From Gracilimonas sediminicola (GTDB lineage: Bacteria; Bacteroidota; Rhodothermia; Balneolales; Balneolaceae): a stretch of 64,000 bases of DNA. Shown here one piece after another: positions 16,858-27,030 of this stretch. Location: the NCBI RefSeq assembly GCF_024320785.1, contig NZ_JANDBC010000001.1:2052001-2116000 (forward strand), given 5' to 3'. The first letter of the stretch is position 1; every line of letters starts with the position of its first letter. The translations under genes and the position numbers were made by a program. The notes below the pieces were generated by a model, which was not told the origin of the DNA, did no database searches, and saw only the letters and a program-made list of their open reading frames with translations.

Positions 16858-19311
16858 TTATTCATTTCTTAAACTGTTGACGGGATTGGTTAAGGCTGCT
16901 TTTACAGATTGCCAGCTTACGGTTGCAATGGCAATACCGAGCGTGATTAATCCCGATAAAAGGAAAACAGACATTCCTAAATCAGTTCGGTAGGTAAACT
17001 GCTGCAGCCATTGTTGCATAACCAGGTATGCTATGGGTATGGAAATCATGAAACTGACTAAAATCAGTGCCATAAATTCTTTGGACATAAGGCGAAGGAT
17101 AGAGGCAATATCCGCCCCCAATACTTTACGGATTCCAATTTCTTTGGCTCTTTTCTCTGCACTGAATGCAGAAAGTCCGAACAGCCCCAGGCAGGCTATT
17201 AAAATGGCCAGTACTGAGAAGGTGCTCATCAGGTTTTGCACCCTGTTTTCAGTACGGTACATCCGGTCGAACTGCTGATCCAGGAATGCATAATTGAACG
17301 GTTGTTCAGGAGCTCGGGCGGTCCATTCTGCTTCCAGAACGGCGAGCACTTCACTGATATTTGCATCAGCAAATCGGAAGGCCACATTGCCCGATGAACG
17401 CTGGTTAAACAAACCCAATGGCGACACGTTTTCCCGTAGCGACTCAAAATTGAAGTCCCTGACTACGCCCACAATTTCATAAGACAGCGTTTTGGATTGA
17501 TCGATAGATCCATCTTCGTGGTTCATTGCAAAGGTTAAAATACTCTTGCCAACCGGGTCTTGAAGGTCTAATCGCTGAACAGCTGTTTCATTGAGGATCA
17601 CGGCTTGCTTGTCCATTGCCCGATTCTCAGAAAAGTTTCTTCCCTGCACGACCTCCATTTTCAGCGTTGGAATGTAGTTTTCATCCACCTCCCATGTTTG
17701 CATGCTCACGGTGTTATTTTGTGTGGGTGATTTTCCCTCCGGCCAATAAGCCAGGTCATTCAGGGAGTATCCATCAACGGGAAAGAAACTGGAGATTGTG
17801 GCGGATTTAATGAATGAGTTTTTCAACATCTCGTCTCTAAAAGAATCGACTCCGTTGCTGCTCCCAATGGCATAGGCGTCTTCAACGATTACTACCCGGT
17901 CTTTCTCAAATCCAATGTTTTTATTCTGAATAAATTGCAGCTGGTCGTTGATGACAAGAAGTCCGGCAATAATTACGATGGAAATGGAAAACTGAAATAC
18001 CACCAATCCCTTTCTGAACAAACCATGGCCTTTGCGCTCCAGATGGGTGCCTTTAAGTACTTTTACGGGTTGAAATGAAGACAGCATCGCCGCGGGATAT
18101 GCTCCTGCAAGCAAGCCGGTGACAATGACAATACCCAGCATGCCCAGGCTTAAAGGAAGGTTGGTGAAATACTGCGAACTTATGGTTCTCCCGGCTATAT
18201 CGCTGAAATAGGGCAGGGTAAGTTCAACAAAAAACAGGGCGACAATTAAAGCCAGAAAACTGAGCAGAAGGGATTCCATCAAAAATTGCCCGGCCAATGT
18301 GGAACGGTCGGATCCCAGGCTTTTTCTAACACCGACTTCTTTTGCTCGTTTTGCTGATCGCGCAGTAGAAAGGTTCATGAAGTTGATGCAGGCCAGCAGC
18401 AGGATAAAAACGGCCAATCCGGAAAAAATATATACATAAGTAATGCTTCCGTTTGCCTTAAACTCTCCGGTGAGGCTGGAATGAAGGTGGATGTCTTCCA
18501 GGGCCTGTAATCTGTAATCGGCACGGTTGCCGGCTTCTTCAAATTCCTTCATTGTTATGCCCATAAACTGAAGAAGCTGGGGCTCTATGTATGTTTTCTT
18601 GATGTACTCGAAGTTCTGTTCAAAAGCCTCTGGGGCTGTATTTTCACTAAGCAGCAGGTAGGTTCGGAAGTTATTGCTCAGCCACACATTGTTGTTGGCT
18701 TCATCGATGGTTGCCATCGAAATCAAAAAGTTGAAATGAAAGTGAGAGGTATTCGGCATGGTTTCGTACACGCCGGTAATTTCCATATCAAAATCATCCT
18801 GTATGGTAAGGGTCTCGCCCACCACATCGGCGCGGCCAAAATACTTCCGGGCCATTTCTTCACTAATGGCAACCGTTTGTGGCTGTGTCAAAGCATGATC
18901 CGGTTCCCCATAGAGAAAGGGGATGGTGAACACATCAAAAACGGAGGAGTCGGCAAACACGAAGCCACTTTCACGATAGTTTTTTCCTTCTTTTTTGATC
19001 AGGTAAGAACCACGCGGACGGAAACGGGTCATAGCCTCAACTTCAGGATAAAGCTCTTTAAGGGTAGGTCCCATAGGTGCAGAGGTGGAGGCGAGTTCGA
19101 TAAAGTTGCCACCGAAATCGATGTGGGAGGTTACCCGGTAAATACGATCTGAGTTTGAATGATGTTTATCGTAAGAAAGTTCATGTGATACATACAGCAG
19201 AATTACGATACAAGTCGCCAACCCCACAGCTAATCCAATGATATTGACCGAGGAATAGACTTTATTTTTGAACAAGTTCCGGAATGCGATTTTGAAGTAG
19301 TTTTTCAGCAT
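16858..19311 (-). CDS. MacB/FtsX-type ABC permease (array member 4)
   Basis: The protein has 817 residues, with the same N-terminal 20 residues as member 5 apart from one Val/Ile change. Coupling segments are KEVGVRKSLGS (about 323) and KEIGIRKVLGA (about 722), and it ends NPVNSLRNE, the only array member with Asn before the final Glu. The large first periplasmic domain contains the MacB-type signature region (TSAPMGPTLKELYPEVEAM). Its last codons lie next to gap hairpin 2. The substrate is unknown. Confidence 0.9.
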   Translation of the reverse strand: MLKNYFKIAFRNLFKNKVYSSVNIIGLAVGLATCIVILLYVSHELSYDKHHSNSDRIYRVTSHIDFGGNFIELASTSAPMGPTLKELYPEVEAMTRFRPRGSYLIKKEGKNYRESGFVFADSSVFDVFTIPFLYGEPDHALTQPQTVAISEEMARKYFGRADVVGETLTIQDDFDMEITGVYETMPNTSHFHFNFLISMATIDEANNNVWLSNNFRTYLLLSENTAPEAFEQNFEYIKKTYIEPQLLQFMGITMKEFEEAGNRADYRLQALEDIHLHSSLTGEFKANGSITYVYIFSGLAVFILLLACINFMNLSTARSAKRAKEVGVRKSLGSDRSTLAGQFLMESLLLSFLALIVALFFVELTLPYFSDIAGRTISSQYFTNLPLSLGMLGIVIVTGLLAGAYPAAMLSSFQPVKVLKGTHLERKGHGLFRKGLVVFQFSISIVIIAGLLVINDQLQFIQNKNIGFEKDRVVIVEDAYAIGSSNGVDSFRDEMLKNSFIKSATISSFFPVDGYSLNDLAYWPEGKSPTQNNTVSMQTWEVDENYIPTLKMEVVQGRNFSENRAMDKQAVILNETAVQRLDLQDPVGKSILTFAMNHEDGSIDQSKTLSYEIVGVVRDFNFESLRENVSPLGLFNQRSSGNVAFRFADANISEVLAVLEAEWTARAPEQPFNYAFLDQQFDRMYRTENRVQNLMSTFSVLAILIACLGLFGLSAFSAEKRAKEIGIRKVLGADIASILRLMSKEFMALILVSFMISIPIAYLVMQQWLQQFTYRTDLGMSVFLLSGLITLGIAIATVSWQSVKAALTNPVNSLRNE

Positions 19312-19337
19312 GGTGTAATAAGTGTTTAGGTGTTATA

Positions 19338-19373
19338 GTGTTTACGTGTTTAAGTTGGGTCGCACGTAAACAC
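19338..19373. repeat. Intergenic inverted repeat, permease gap 3
   Basis: An 11-bp perfect stem (GTGTTTACGTG with CACGTAAACAC) with a 14-nt loop, embedded in about 80 bases that are nearly identical to the 21.8 kb gap. Confidence 0.8.
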
Positions 19374-19395
19374 ATTCACACATTACAACGTTAGG

Positions 19396-21813
19396 TTATT
19401 CACTTCTTAAACTTTTTACAGGGTTTTTGAGTGCTGCTTTTACGGATTGAACTCCAATAGTGAACCACGACACAATCAATACGGCAACGGCACACAGCAT
19501 AAATACCCACAGGGAAACAGTGGTTTGGTCACTGAAGTTGGTTAGCCAGCGGTTCATGAATATATAAACCAGAGGCAGGGCAAGTATTTGGGCAAAGATA
19601 ATCAAAAGGGTAAAGTCTTTTCCAAGTAACAGAATAATGTCACCGATTTGTGCACCCAATACTTTACGGATGCCAATTTCTTTTACTCGTTGTTGAATGC
19701 TGTATGAAGCTAATCCAAGCAACCCCAGGCAGGCAATCAGGATGGCTATAAAAGCAAAAGACTTAAATATGGTGCTGAGTTTTTCCTCCGATCGATACAT
19801 ACTATCGAAAGTGGCATCCAGGAAGAAATACTCAAACGGCCTTTCCGGGTTAAATGCGCTCCACTCTTCTTCGATATTAGCCGTAATGTCTCTGATATTA
19901 TCGGAGGCCAGCTTCACGGAAAGGTAATCATGATAAAATGTACGTTTGAAAACGTGAATGATAACCGGATCTATTTTATTATGAAGAGAGTTGTACTGAA
20001 AGTCTTCGACAACGCCGATTACTTTCCCTTTTTTTCGGACTAAATTAGTGGTATAAAAACTTAGGGTAAGTTCTTTGTCTAATGGATTTTCATTCCATCC
20101 CAGCCGTTTAGCCGCTGTTTCATTAATGATGAATGCCTGGTTTTCATCGGTAGAGAACGCCTCGGAAAAATCACGCCCTTGAACCAGATTCAACCCAAGT
20201 GTTTTCAGGTAGTCAAAATCAACGGTCAGGGTTTGCATTACTGTTGAGTCAGCGGGGTTATCCTCTGGTGTCACCATAAAACCATGGATGCCTGATTTGA
20301 TGCCGGGCAAGCCGGATGCTGCTGAAGCAGACTGAACCCCGGGAATTCGTTGTATCTCTTCTTTCAGCGTAGCCACATTAAACTGATTGGCCGTTTCCCG
20401 GATCGGCATGATCATAACCTGCTCTTTTTCAAAACCCAGCTTTTTATTTTGAATATAATCGAGTTGCTGAGTGATGATGATAGTGGAAAAAATCAGGGCC
20501 GTAGAAATACAAAACTGAAATACGACCAGTCCTTTTCGGAAAGAGGTAATAGATGATTTTTCGGTGACCCGCTTTCCTTTAAGTGTCTGGATGGGCTTGA
20601 AAGAAGACAGGTAAAATGCAGGGTAGCTTCCGGCTAAAATACCAATCCCTATTACTGAACCTGCGATGGGCAGGATTACTTCCCAGGAAGCTAAATAAGA
20701 AAGGGAGAGCTGGTAGCCGGTCAAATCGTTGAAGAATGGGAAAACTGCTTCCACGAGAATAAGCGAAAGCCCAAAACCGAGCAGCGTCATAATAATGGCT
20801 TCACCCAAAAACTGCCCAACAAGCTGAGTACGCTGAGCACCCATGGTTTTACGCATTCCCACTTCCATACCCCTTTTTGCCGACCGTGCCGTAGCAAGGT
20901 TCATGAAATTGATGCAGGCAATAATCAATATGAACAGTCCAATCCCTGCGAAAATATAAATGTAGGTGATGTCGAAATTGGCGGACAACTCATTTTGAAG
21001 GTTCGAATACAAGTGAATCTCCGAAACAGGCTGTAGCTCAAAACTGCTGGATTCAGCAAAGTCATTTCCATAGTATTTTTCTTCAAAATCGGAGAAATGT
21101 GACTCCAATAAAGGTTCCGAAGAGGCATTACTGAGCTGCACATAGGTGTACATGGGCGGGTGGTACCTGGAGTTATACTCCCAAGGCCTGAGTTGTCTCA
21201 GGCTTTCAAAAGAAATCACATAGTCATACTGAATGTGCGAGTTGCTTGGAGGGTTCTTAGTGATTCCGGTAATCTCAAAATCGAAGGTATTTCTGGAGTC
21301 TTTGAGTCTTAGTGACTTTCCTACAGGATTCTCATCGCCAAAAAACTTCGAGGCAATCGTCTCTGTAACAACCATGGTTAGTGGTTGGTCAAGAGCCGTG
21401 GCCGGATTTCCTTTTATAAAGTCAAAAGAAAACATTTCAAAGAAAGTAGAATCGGCGAAGACAATACCATCTTCCTGGTAGCTGGTGTTGTCCGGGCCTG
21501 AGATTAAACCTGAACTTGGATAAATGTGTGTGATTTTTTCAATGGAAGGAAATTCATCACCTAAAGCGTGAGCAAGTGCTGGATAGGTAGTAGCATAAGT
21601 GTCTATGGAACCATCAGCCTGGATACTTTCGGTTACCCGGAAGAGCTTATCGTAATTTGAATGAAACTTATCGAAAGAAAGCTCATGGATCACATACACG
21701 GTAATCAGAAGTACACAGCCAACACCAACAGCCAGCCCCAATATATTAACAACAGAATACAGCCTGTTCTTAAATAGGTTCCTTAAAGCAATTTTGAAGT
21801 AGTTTTTCAGCAT
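19396..21813 (-). CDS. MacB/FtsX-type ABC permease (array member 3)
   Basis: The protein has 805 residues and begins MLKNYFKIALRNLFKNRLYS. Coupling segments are MEVGMRKTMGA (about 314, with Met in place of the usual Lys before Glu) and KEIGIRKVLGA (about 710). It ends NPVKSLRSE. The C-terminal hydrophobic region has three predicted spans. No catalytic motif is expected, since energy comes from an ATPase in trans or at the operon end. The substrate is unknown. Confidence 0.9.
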   Translation of the reverse strand: MLKNYFKIALRNLFKNRLYSVVNILGLAVGVGCVLLITVYVIHELSFDKFHSNYDKLFRVTESIQADGSIDTYATTYPALAHALGDEFPSIEKITHIYPSSGLISGPDNTSYQEDGIVFADSTFFEMFSFDFIKGNPATALDQPLTMVVTETIASKFFGDENPVGKSLRLKDSRNTFDFEITGITKNPPSNSHIQYDYVISFESLRQLRPWEYNSRYHPPMYTYVQLSNASSEPLLESHFSDFEEKYYGNDFAESSSFELQPVSEIHLYSNLQNELSANFDITYIYIFAGIGLFILIIACINFMNLATARSAKRGMEVGMRKTMGAQRTQLVGQFLGEAIIMTLLGFGLSLILVEAVFPFFNDLTGYQLSLSYLASWEVILPIAGSVIGIGILAGSYPAFYLSSFKPIQTLKGKRVTEKSSITSFRKGLVVFQFCISTALIFSTIIITQQLDYIQNKKLGFEKEQVMIMPIRETANQFNVATLKEEIQRIPGVQSASAASGLPGIKSGIHGFMVTPEDNPADSTVMQTLTVDFDYLKTLGLNLVQGRDFSEAFSTDENQAFIINETAAKRLGWNENPLDKELTLSFYTTNLVRKKGKVIGVVEDFQYNSLHNKIDPVIIHVFKRTFYHDYLSVKLASDNIRDITANIEEEWSAFNPERPFEYFFLDATFDSMYRSEEKLSTIFKSFAFIAILIACLGLLGLASYSIQQRVKEIGIRKVLGAQIGDIILLLGKDFTLLIIFAQILALPLVYIFMNRWLTNFSDQTTVSLWVFMLCAVAVLIVSWFTIGVQSVKAALKNPVKSLRSE

Positions 21814-21839
21814 GGTGTAATAAGTGTTTGGGTGTTATA

Positions 21840-21875
21840 GTGTTTACGTGTTTATGTTGGGTCGCACGTAAACAC
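21840..21875. repeat. Intergenic inverted repeat, permease gap 4
   Basis: An 11-bp perfect stem (21840-21850 with 21865-21875). The whole gap is almost the same as the one at 19.3 kb. Confidence 0.8.
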
Positions 21876-21897
21876 ATTCACACATTACAACGTTAGG

Positions 21898-24300
21898 TTA
21901 TTCACTTCTTAAACTTTTTACGGGGTTGGTTACCGAAGCTTTTATAGACTGGGAGCTAACTGTCAGCAAACTGATAATAAAGACTCCCAAGCCGGCTAAA
22001 ACGAAAATTCCTATCCCAAGATCAGTGCGATAAGCAAAGTTCTCAAGCCAGTTGTTTACTAAAATCCAGCTGACGGGAATTGCCATCAAAAAGGCTATGA
22101 CCACCAGCTTCATGAAGTCGGTAGTTAAAAGCATAAGAATTTGAGGTGTGGTGGCTCCAAGTGTTTTTCGGATTCCGATTTCTTTTACTCGCCGTTGAGT
22201 ACTGAACAAAGCCAGGCCAAATAGGCCAAGGCAGGCAATAAAGATGGTAACTCCACCTCCGATGGCAAATAGCCTGCCAGCACGCACATCCGTCTGATAC
22301 ATTTGTTCAATCTGTTGTTCCAGAAAATGGTATTCCATTGCTGATGCAGGGTCAAACTGGCCGTGAATCTCTTTTAGCCCTTGTAAAGTTGATGGTACAT
22401 CCACATTGGCAGCCAGTTTTACAGAAAAGTAATCGATTGATCGAACCGGGTTGGCCCAGTATCCAATTAATAGCGGCGCCACTTGTTGATGGAGTGATTG
22501 GTAATTAAAGTCTTTAACCACACCTACTACCCGTACAGGTTCGCCAACTCCGGATAGCCGTAAGGTTTTACCCAGGGGTTCATCCAAGTTCAAAGCATTG
22601 ACAGCGGTTTCGTTAAGCAAGACAGTGAGGGAATCGGTTAACTTATTGCCGGTGAAGTTTCTGCCGGAAACCAACTCGATGTTGTAGAGCTGCAACATAT
22701 CCTCATCAAAACTCATGAAGAACGTCTGAACAGAATCTGCCATGCCGGTTTCTCCGGACCGGGCAAAGATCTGGGTGATATTCTTCCATTCACCCGGTAC
22801 CCGGGAGGAGACCGCGACATCTTGCACGCCGGGAAGTTTTGCCATCTCCTGCTTTATGGCATCAAAACGAGCTCGGGTATTTCCGCTGTTGATATCAACA
22901 ACGAGCATCTGGTCTTCCTCAAAACCAATGTCAGCCGTTCGGATATAGTCAATTTGTTTGTAAGCAGCCAGTGTGCCAATTATCAAAATGATCGACAAGC
23001 TGAACTGTGTTATGACCAGCGCTTTACGGAGTGTAAGGCTTGTCCCTTTCATTTCGGTATTGGACTTTAACACCCGGATGGGTTTTATCAAAGCAAGGTA
23101 GAACGCCGGGTAGCTGCCGGAAGAGATTCCAAGTAGCAAGCCTATGCCAAGCAATACCATTGCAATATATGCGAACGAATCGGTGGTAATGCTAAAACTT
23201 TTTCCTGTAAGCTGATTGAAAGAGGGAAGCAACAGTTCAATTAAAAAGTAAGAACCTAAACAAGCCAGCAGGGCAATAACGATTGATTCTAACAAGAACT
23301 GACCGATAAGCTGTCTCTTTTCCGCTCCTGCGGCCTTTCTTATACCGATTTCTTTGCCACGCTGCACAGAAAGAGCAGTTGCAAGGTTCATATAATTGAT
23401 GCCTGCGATGAGCAATAAGAAAACGCCAATTGCTGAGAACACATAGATATAGAAAATGTTACCGTGAGCTTGCTCGATACCGAATTCAATATTCTGAGAG
23501 TTGAAATAAATATCCGTAATAGGCTGGAGGTAGAAATTGCGGGCATTCTCGTTGGTTTCCTGCTGGTTTTGGATAAAGCTATCCAGCTTTGATTCTAAGG
23601 ACGTCATATTCACGGACTCTTCCAGCAACAGGTAGGTGTAGGCACCATAGTTGTTCCAATCTGTGAGATATTCCTCCATGTCGGTATTCGAATTTCTTCT
23701 CGAGAAAAGTAAATCAAACTGAAGGTGAGAGTTATCCGGAACGTTCTTTATCACTGCGGTTACGGTATTATCGCCCAAATTACTGAAGGTCAGAACTTCA
23801 CCAATAGGGTTTTGATTTCCGAAAAGCTGCTGTGCTTTTTTCTCTGAAATCACGACTGTGTTAGGCTCTGATAAGGGGCTGTTTTTGTCTCCTTCAACTA
23901 TTTCAAAATCAAATACCTCAAAAAAATCAGGATCTGTCATCAGCCAATTACGCTCAGAAATGGCCTCCCCTTTCCACTCCATATCTACATGCCCCACAGG
24001 CTGATATACTCTCACCATCTTTTTAATTTCAGGGAAGCTTTCTTCCAATGTTGAGCCAAGTACCGGCGCGGTCTGTCCATAGTACCGGGTTCTCTGATCC
24101 TGACTATCATCGATTTCGACAATGCGATAGATCTGCTCCGATTGCTCATGAAGGGAGTCGTAACCAAGCTCATTATCAACATATAAATACAGCAGTGTGG
24201 CTCCGGTAATACCTACGGTAAGCCCCAAAATGCTGATGATTCCAAAAACTTTGTTCCGGTGAAGGTTTCGAATGGCAATTTTGAAGTAGTTTTTTAACAT
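21898..24300 (-). CDS. MacB/FtsX-type ABC permease (array member 2)
   Basis: The protein has 800 residues and begins MLKNYFKIAIRNLHRNKVFG, slightly diverged from the other members. Coupling segments are KEIGIRKAAGA (about 315) and KEIGIRKTLGA (about 705). It ends NPVKSLRSE. The region after the third coupling span has the usual lipoprotein-exporter-like hydrophobic pattern. The gap downstream (toward 21897) is a near copy of the one at 19.3 kb, consistent with duplication of gene plus gap as a unit. Confidence 0.9.
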   Translation of the reverse strand: MLKNYFKIAIRNLHRNKVFGIISILGLTVGITGATLLYLYVDNELGYDSLHEQSEQIYRIVEIDDSQDQRTRYYGQTAPVLGSTLEESFPEIKKMVRVYQPVGHVDMEWKGEAISERNWLMTDPDFFEVFDFEIVEGDKNSPLSEPNTVVISEKKAQQLFGNQNPIGEVLTFSNLGDNTVTAVIKNVPDNSHLQFDLLFSRRNSNTDMEEYLTDWNNYGAYTYLLLEESVNMTSLESKLDSFIQNQQETNENARNFYLQPITDIYFNSQNIEFGIEQAHGNIFYIYVFSAIGVFLLLIAGINYMNLATALSVQRGKEIGIRKAAGAEKRQLIGQFLLESIVIALLACLGSYFLIELLLPSFNQLTGKSFSITTDSFAYIAMVLLGIGLLLGISSGSYPAFYLALIKPIRVLKSNTEMKGTSLTLRKALVITQFSLSIILIIGTLAAYKQIDYIRTADIGFEEDQMLVVDINSGNTRARFDAIKQEMAKLPGVQDVAVSSRVPGEWKNITQIFARSGETGMADSVQTFFMSFDEDMLQLYNIELVSGRNFTGNKLTDSLTVLLNETAVNALNLDEPLGKTLRLSGVGEPVRVVGVVKDFNYQSLHQQVAPLLIGYWANPVRSIDYFSVKLAANVDVPSTLQGLKEIHGQFDPASAMEYHFLEQQIEQMYQTDVRAGRLFAIGGGVTIFIACLGLFGLALFSTQRRVKEIGIRKTLGATTPQILMLLTTDFMKLVVIAFLMAIPVSWILVNNWLENFAYRTDLGIGIFVLAGLGVFIISLLTVSSQSIKASVTNPVKSLRSE

Positions 24301-24326
24301 GATGTAATAAGTGTTTGTGTGTTGCA

Positions 24327-24362
24327 GTGTTTACGTGTTTATGTTGGGTCGCACGTAAACAC
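24327..24362. repeat. Intergenic inverted repeat, permease gap 5
   Basis: An 11-bp perfect stem (24327-24337 with 24352-24362), the same words as gaps 3 and 4 with a shorter right flank. Confidence 0.8.
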
Positions 24363-24372
24363 GTTCACACGG

Positions 24373-26757
24373 TTATTCACTTCTTAAACTTTTTACAGGG
24401 TTTGCGAGTGCTGCTTTTATTGTTTGATACGAAATAGTACTTATGGCGATTACAAGAGAAACGAAACCGGCCAGCAGGAACACCCACCACGGGATAGGGA
24501 CACGGTAGGCAAATTCCTGCAGCCAGTTTTGAATTGCGAAATAACATATGGGAATGCTTATCAGGAAAGCGATCCCGACCAGGAGTGAGAATTCCGAAGA
24601 AAGCAACCAGGTAATTTGCGAGGCCTTCGCTCCAAGTATTTTTCGTACTCCAATTTCTTTACTACGGCGCTGAATCATATAGGTGATTAGACCATATAAG
24701 CCCATGCAGGCGACTATAATGGTTAAAATGGTAAAGACAGTTAGCAGCTTTAGAAAGCGCTGATCGGCCTGGTATAATTGATTGAGATGCTCATCAAGGA
24801 AAACGAAGCTAAAGGGGAAATCCGGGACCGCGCTTTTCCAGCTTTCCTGTAAGGAGGCAACAGCTTGAGAAAGGTTGCCGGGTTGTAACCGGACAAATAC
24901 TTTTTCCATGTTGGTTGGTGGAATGTACATGACCAGCGGCTGTATTTGACGGTGTAAGGAAGCAAAGTGGAAATCTTCAGCAACACCAATCACGTATCCG
25001 TCCTTAATGTCGCTTACTCTGAGTTCTTTGCCAATGGGATTATCCCAACCCAGCGTTTTAGCAGCCGATTGGTTGATGACGATACCGTCAGCAGAGTCGG
25101 TGGCAAAAGAAGGATCAAACGAACGTCCCTCAGCCATTTTGATATCCATTGTTTCGAAATAATCGAAATGCACACCGTAGATGTTCATGGGATATCCTTC
25201 AGGGTCATCCCCCGGAGGGAAAACAGGAACCGTTCCGTTTCTTCCATCCAGTAAGCCGGCTCCTAAACTGGCATTTATAACATGGCGGTTTTGCTGTAAT
25301 TCATTTTTAATGGTTGGAAATCTGCGGGTCAGCTCCTCACCATTCATGTGCAAAACGACAACCTGCTCTTCATTAAACCCCAGGTCTTTGGATTGAATGA
25401 ATTGAATTTGGTTTCGGATGATTAAACTTCCCGCAATAAGTACAATGGCGATCACAAACTGACCCACAACCAATATCTTTCGGATGGAGAACACCGAACT
25501 GCCGGTTTCTATCGAGCCTTTTAAAGCTTTTGAGGGACGAAAGTTTGAAATCATGAACGAGGGATAGAACCCTGCCAGTACTCCGACAATTACCGAAAGC
25601 GCTAAAAAGGTCGGAACCAGGTAAAGGTAGCTTCCAGCTTCCAGACTTAATTCCATACCTAATAACGAAGATGCGGCTTGTAATACCGGTTCAAGAAAAA
25701 GTAAGGCTATGCAGATACTCAATAGCGTGAGTAATACCGATTCAAAGATAAATTGCCCCATCAGGGAAGTACGTTTAGCACCTAAGGTTTTGCGGACGCC
25801 TACTTCTTTACCTCTCCGGATGGCCTGAGCTGTTGAAAGGTTCATGTAATTAAAGCAGGCGATAATCAGTAGAAAGAGGGCGATAGCTGACAGCCCGAAA
25901 ATATAGGCCCGGTTACCAACCCGCATATCTTCAGAAGCATTTCTGAGGTTTGAGGCGAGGTAGATTTCATCAAGGGGCTGCAGGTGTAAAATCCGGTTCT
26001 CACCGATATCTTCTCCCATGTTGGTGACCAGAAAATCGTCAAAATGGGCAGCTACTTGTTCAGGGTCAGCCTGTTGCGATAATTTCACGTAGGTGTAGAA
26101 AGAAACCCATCCCCAGCTGTCAAGAGTAACGGGATAACCACGGGGAACCTCAAAAGTGTCGAAGGAGATAATAAAATCGAAATTGAGGTGAGTATTAGGG
26201 GGAATTTCTTCAAATACTCCTGTAACTGTTAACGGGATTTGATTATCCAAAAGCAAAGTCTTGTCCATCGGGTCTTCATCTCCAAAATACTTTTGGGCCA
26301 TTGGAGCGGTTATAACAACAGAATTAATGTCTTTTAGTGCCTTGGCTGGATTGCCTTGAGAAAGAGGGAAATCGAAAATGCTTAACAAGGTAGAGTCGGC
26401 GTAGGCTACATTGTATTCATAAAACTGACGGTTTTTGTAGCTGAGAATGTTGGAGTCAGGGAATCGCAATCGCACGGCTTGTTCAATCTCAGGAAAACTC
26501 TCAACTAAAGCAGGTCCCATAGGAGGCGAAGTAGTAGCAAAATGCCGGGCACCGGGACGGTTTATTTCCTGGAATGTAAGCCGGTAAATCTGATTCGCAT
26601 TGGTATGGAAATTATCTACACTCAGCTCTGCACGGACAAACAAAAAAATTACTATGCAGCAAAGAAGAGCCACACTCAGCCCGAAAATATTGATGATCGA
26701 ATTTTCTTTATTTCTGTAGAAATTTCGAAAGGCTATTTTAAAGTAATTCTTCAGCAT
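24373..26757 (-). CDS. MacB/FtsX-type ABC permease (array member 1, promoter-proximal)
   Basis: The protein has 794 residues and begins MLKNYFKIAFRNFYRNKENS. Coupling segments are KEVGVRKTLGA (about 315) and KEIGVRKILGA (about 699). It ends NPVKSLRSE. It is the first gene of the array: upstream lie a 22-bp hairpin, a sigma-54-like promoter (26851-26869) and palindrome block B (26921-26957). The predicted leader of about 85 nt therefore contains the hairpin. Transcription would continue through four more permeases to the ATPase at 13527. Confidence 0.9.
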   Translation of the reverse strand: MLKNYFKIAFRNFYRNKENSIINIFGLSVALLCCIVIFLFVRAELSVDNFHTNANQIYRLTFQEINRPGARHFATTSPPMGPALVESFPEIEQAVRLRFPDSNILSYKNRQFYEYNVAYADSTLLSIFDFPLSQGNPAKALKDINSVVITAPMAQKYFGDEDPMDKTLLLDNQIPLTVTGVFEEIPPNTHLNFDFIISFDTFEVPRGYPVTLDSWGWVSFYTYVKLSQQADPEQVAAHFDDFLVTNMGEDIGENRILHLQPLDEIYLASNLRNASEDMRVGNRAYIFGLSAIALFLLIIACFNYMNLSTAQAIRRGKEVGVRKTLGAKRTSLMGQFIFESVLLTLLSICIALLFLEPVLQAASSLLGMELSLEAGSYLYLVPTFLALSVIVGVLAGFYPSFMISNFRPSKALKGSIETGSSVFSIRKILVVGQFVIAIVLIAGSLIIRNQIQFIQSKDLGFNEEQVVVLHMNGEELTRRFPTIKNELQQNRHVINASLGAGLLDGRNGTVPVFPPGDDPEGYPMNIYGVHFDYFETMDIKMAEGRSFDPSFATDSADGIVINQSAAKTLGWDNPIGKELRVSDIKDGYVIGVAEDFHFASLHRQIQPLVMYIPPTNMEKVFVRLQPGNLSQAVASLQESWKSAVPDFPFSFVFLDEHLNQLYQADQRFLKLLTVFTILTIIVACMGLYGLITYMIQRRSKEIGVRKILGAKASQITWLLSSEFSLLVGIAFLISIPICYFAIQNWLQEFAYRVPIPWWVFLLAGFVSLVIAISTISYQTIKAALANPVKSLRSE

Positions 26758-26774
26758 GGTATAAAGTTTCTATG

Positions 26775-26832
26775 TGTGAACGTGTTTAAGTGTTTATGCA
26801 CGTTCGCACCTAAACACTTAAACACGTTCACA
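26775..26832. repeat. Leader inverted repeat of the permease array
   Basis: A perfect 22-bp stem (26775-26796 with 26811-26832) with a 14-nt loop. It lies between the predicted sigma-54 start and the first permease ATG, so it would form in the mRNA leader. Confidence 0.85.
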
Positions 26833-26850
26833 ACTAATTATACACTGGGT

Positions 26851-26869
26851 AATCAACTATCATACCAAA
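26851..26869 (-). promoter_or_regulatory. Predicted sigma-54 promoter of the five-permease array
   Basis: On the minus strand the sequence is TTTGGTATGATAGTTGATT, with GG and GA separated by exactly 10 bases. It resembles the adaptor-operon promoter at 36241 (same TTGAT end). Its -24 GG is about 62 bp from the nearer palindrome of block B. Confidence 0.65.
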
Positions 26870-26920
26870 CCGGGAAAAGATCTTTAAAACAGCGTTTAGG
26901 ACATTTTTGAGGGTATTACA

Positions 26921-26957
26921 TGTTCACTTTCAAACACCGGGTGTGCGATTATGGACA
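26921..26957. promoter_or_regulatory. Paired 16-bp imperfect palindromes (enhancer block B)
   Basis: TGTTCACTTTCAAACA (26921-26936) and TGTGCGATTATGGACA (26942-26957) start 21 bp apart. The second site matches block A in 15 of 16 positions. Confidence 0.7.
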
Positions 26958-26970
26958 GTGAGGTTAGCTC

Positions 26971-27030
26971 AGCTATCAGGCTTCAGCTTTTAGTTTAAAT
27001 CCATAGAGAATAAACTGAAAGCTGATAGCT
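26971..27030. repeat. Inverted repeat after the 27030 permease gene
   Basis: AGCTATCAG (26971-26979) pairs with CTGATAGCT (27022-27030), and AGTTTA pairs with TAAACT inside. It overlaps the stop of the permease gene and has no T-run. Confidence 0.65.

Noticed and set aside
14220-26830. Repeated gap elements as a CRISPR array or insertion sequence
   Set aside because: The units are spaced by whole genes of about 2.4 kb, are palindromic, and carry no cas gene, transposase or target duplication.
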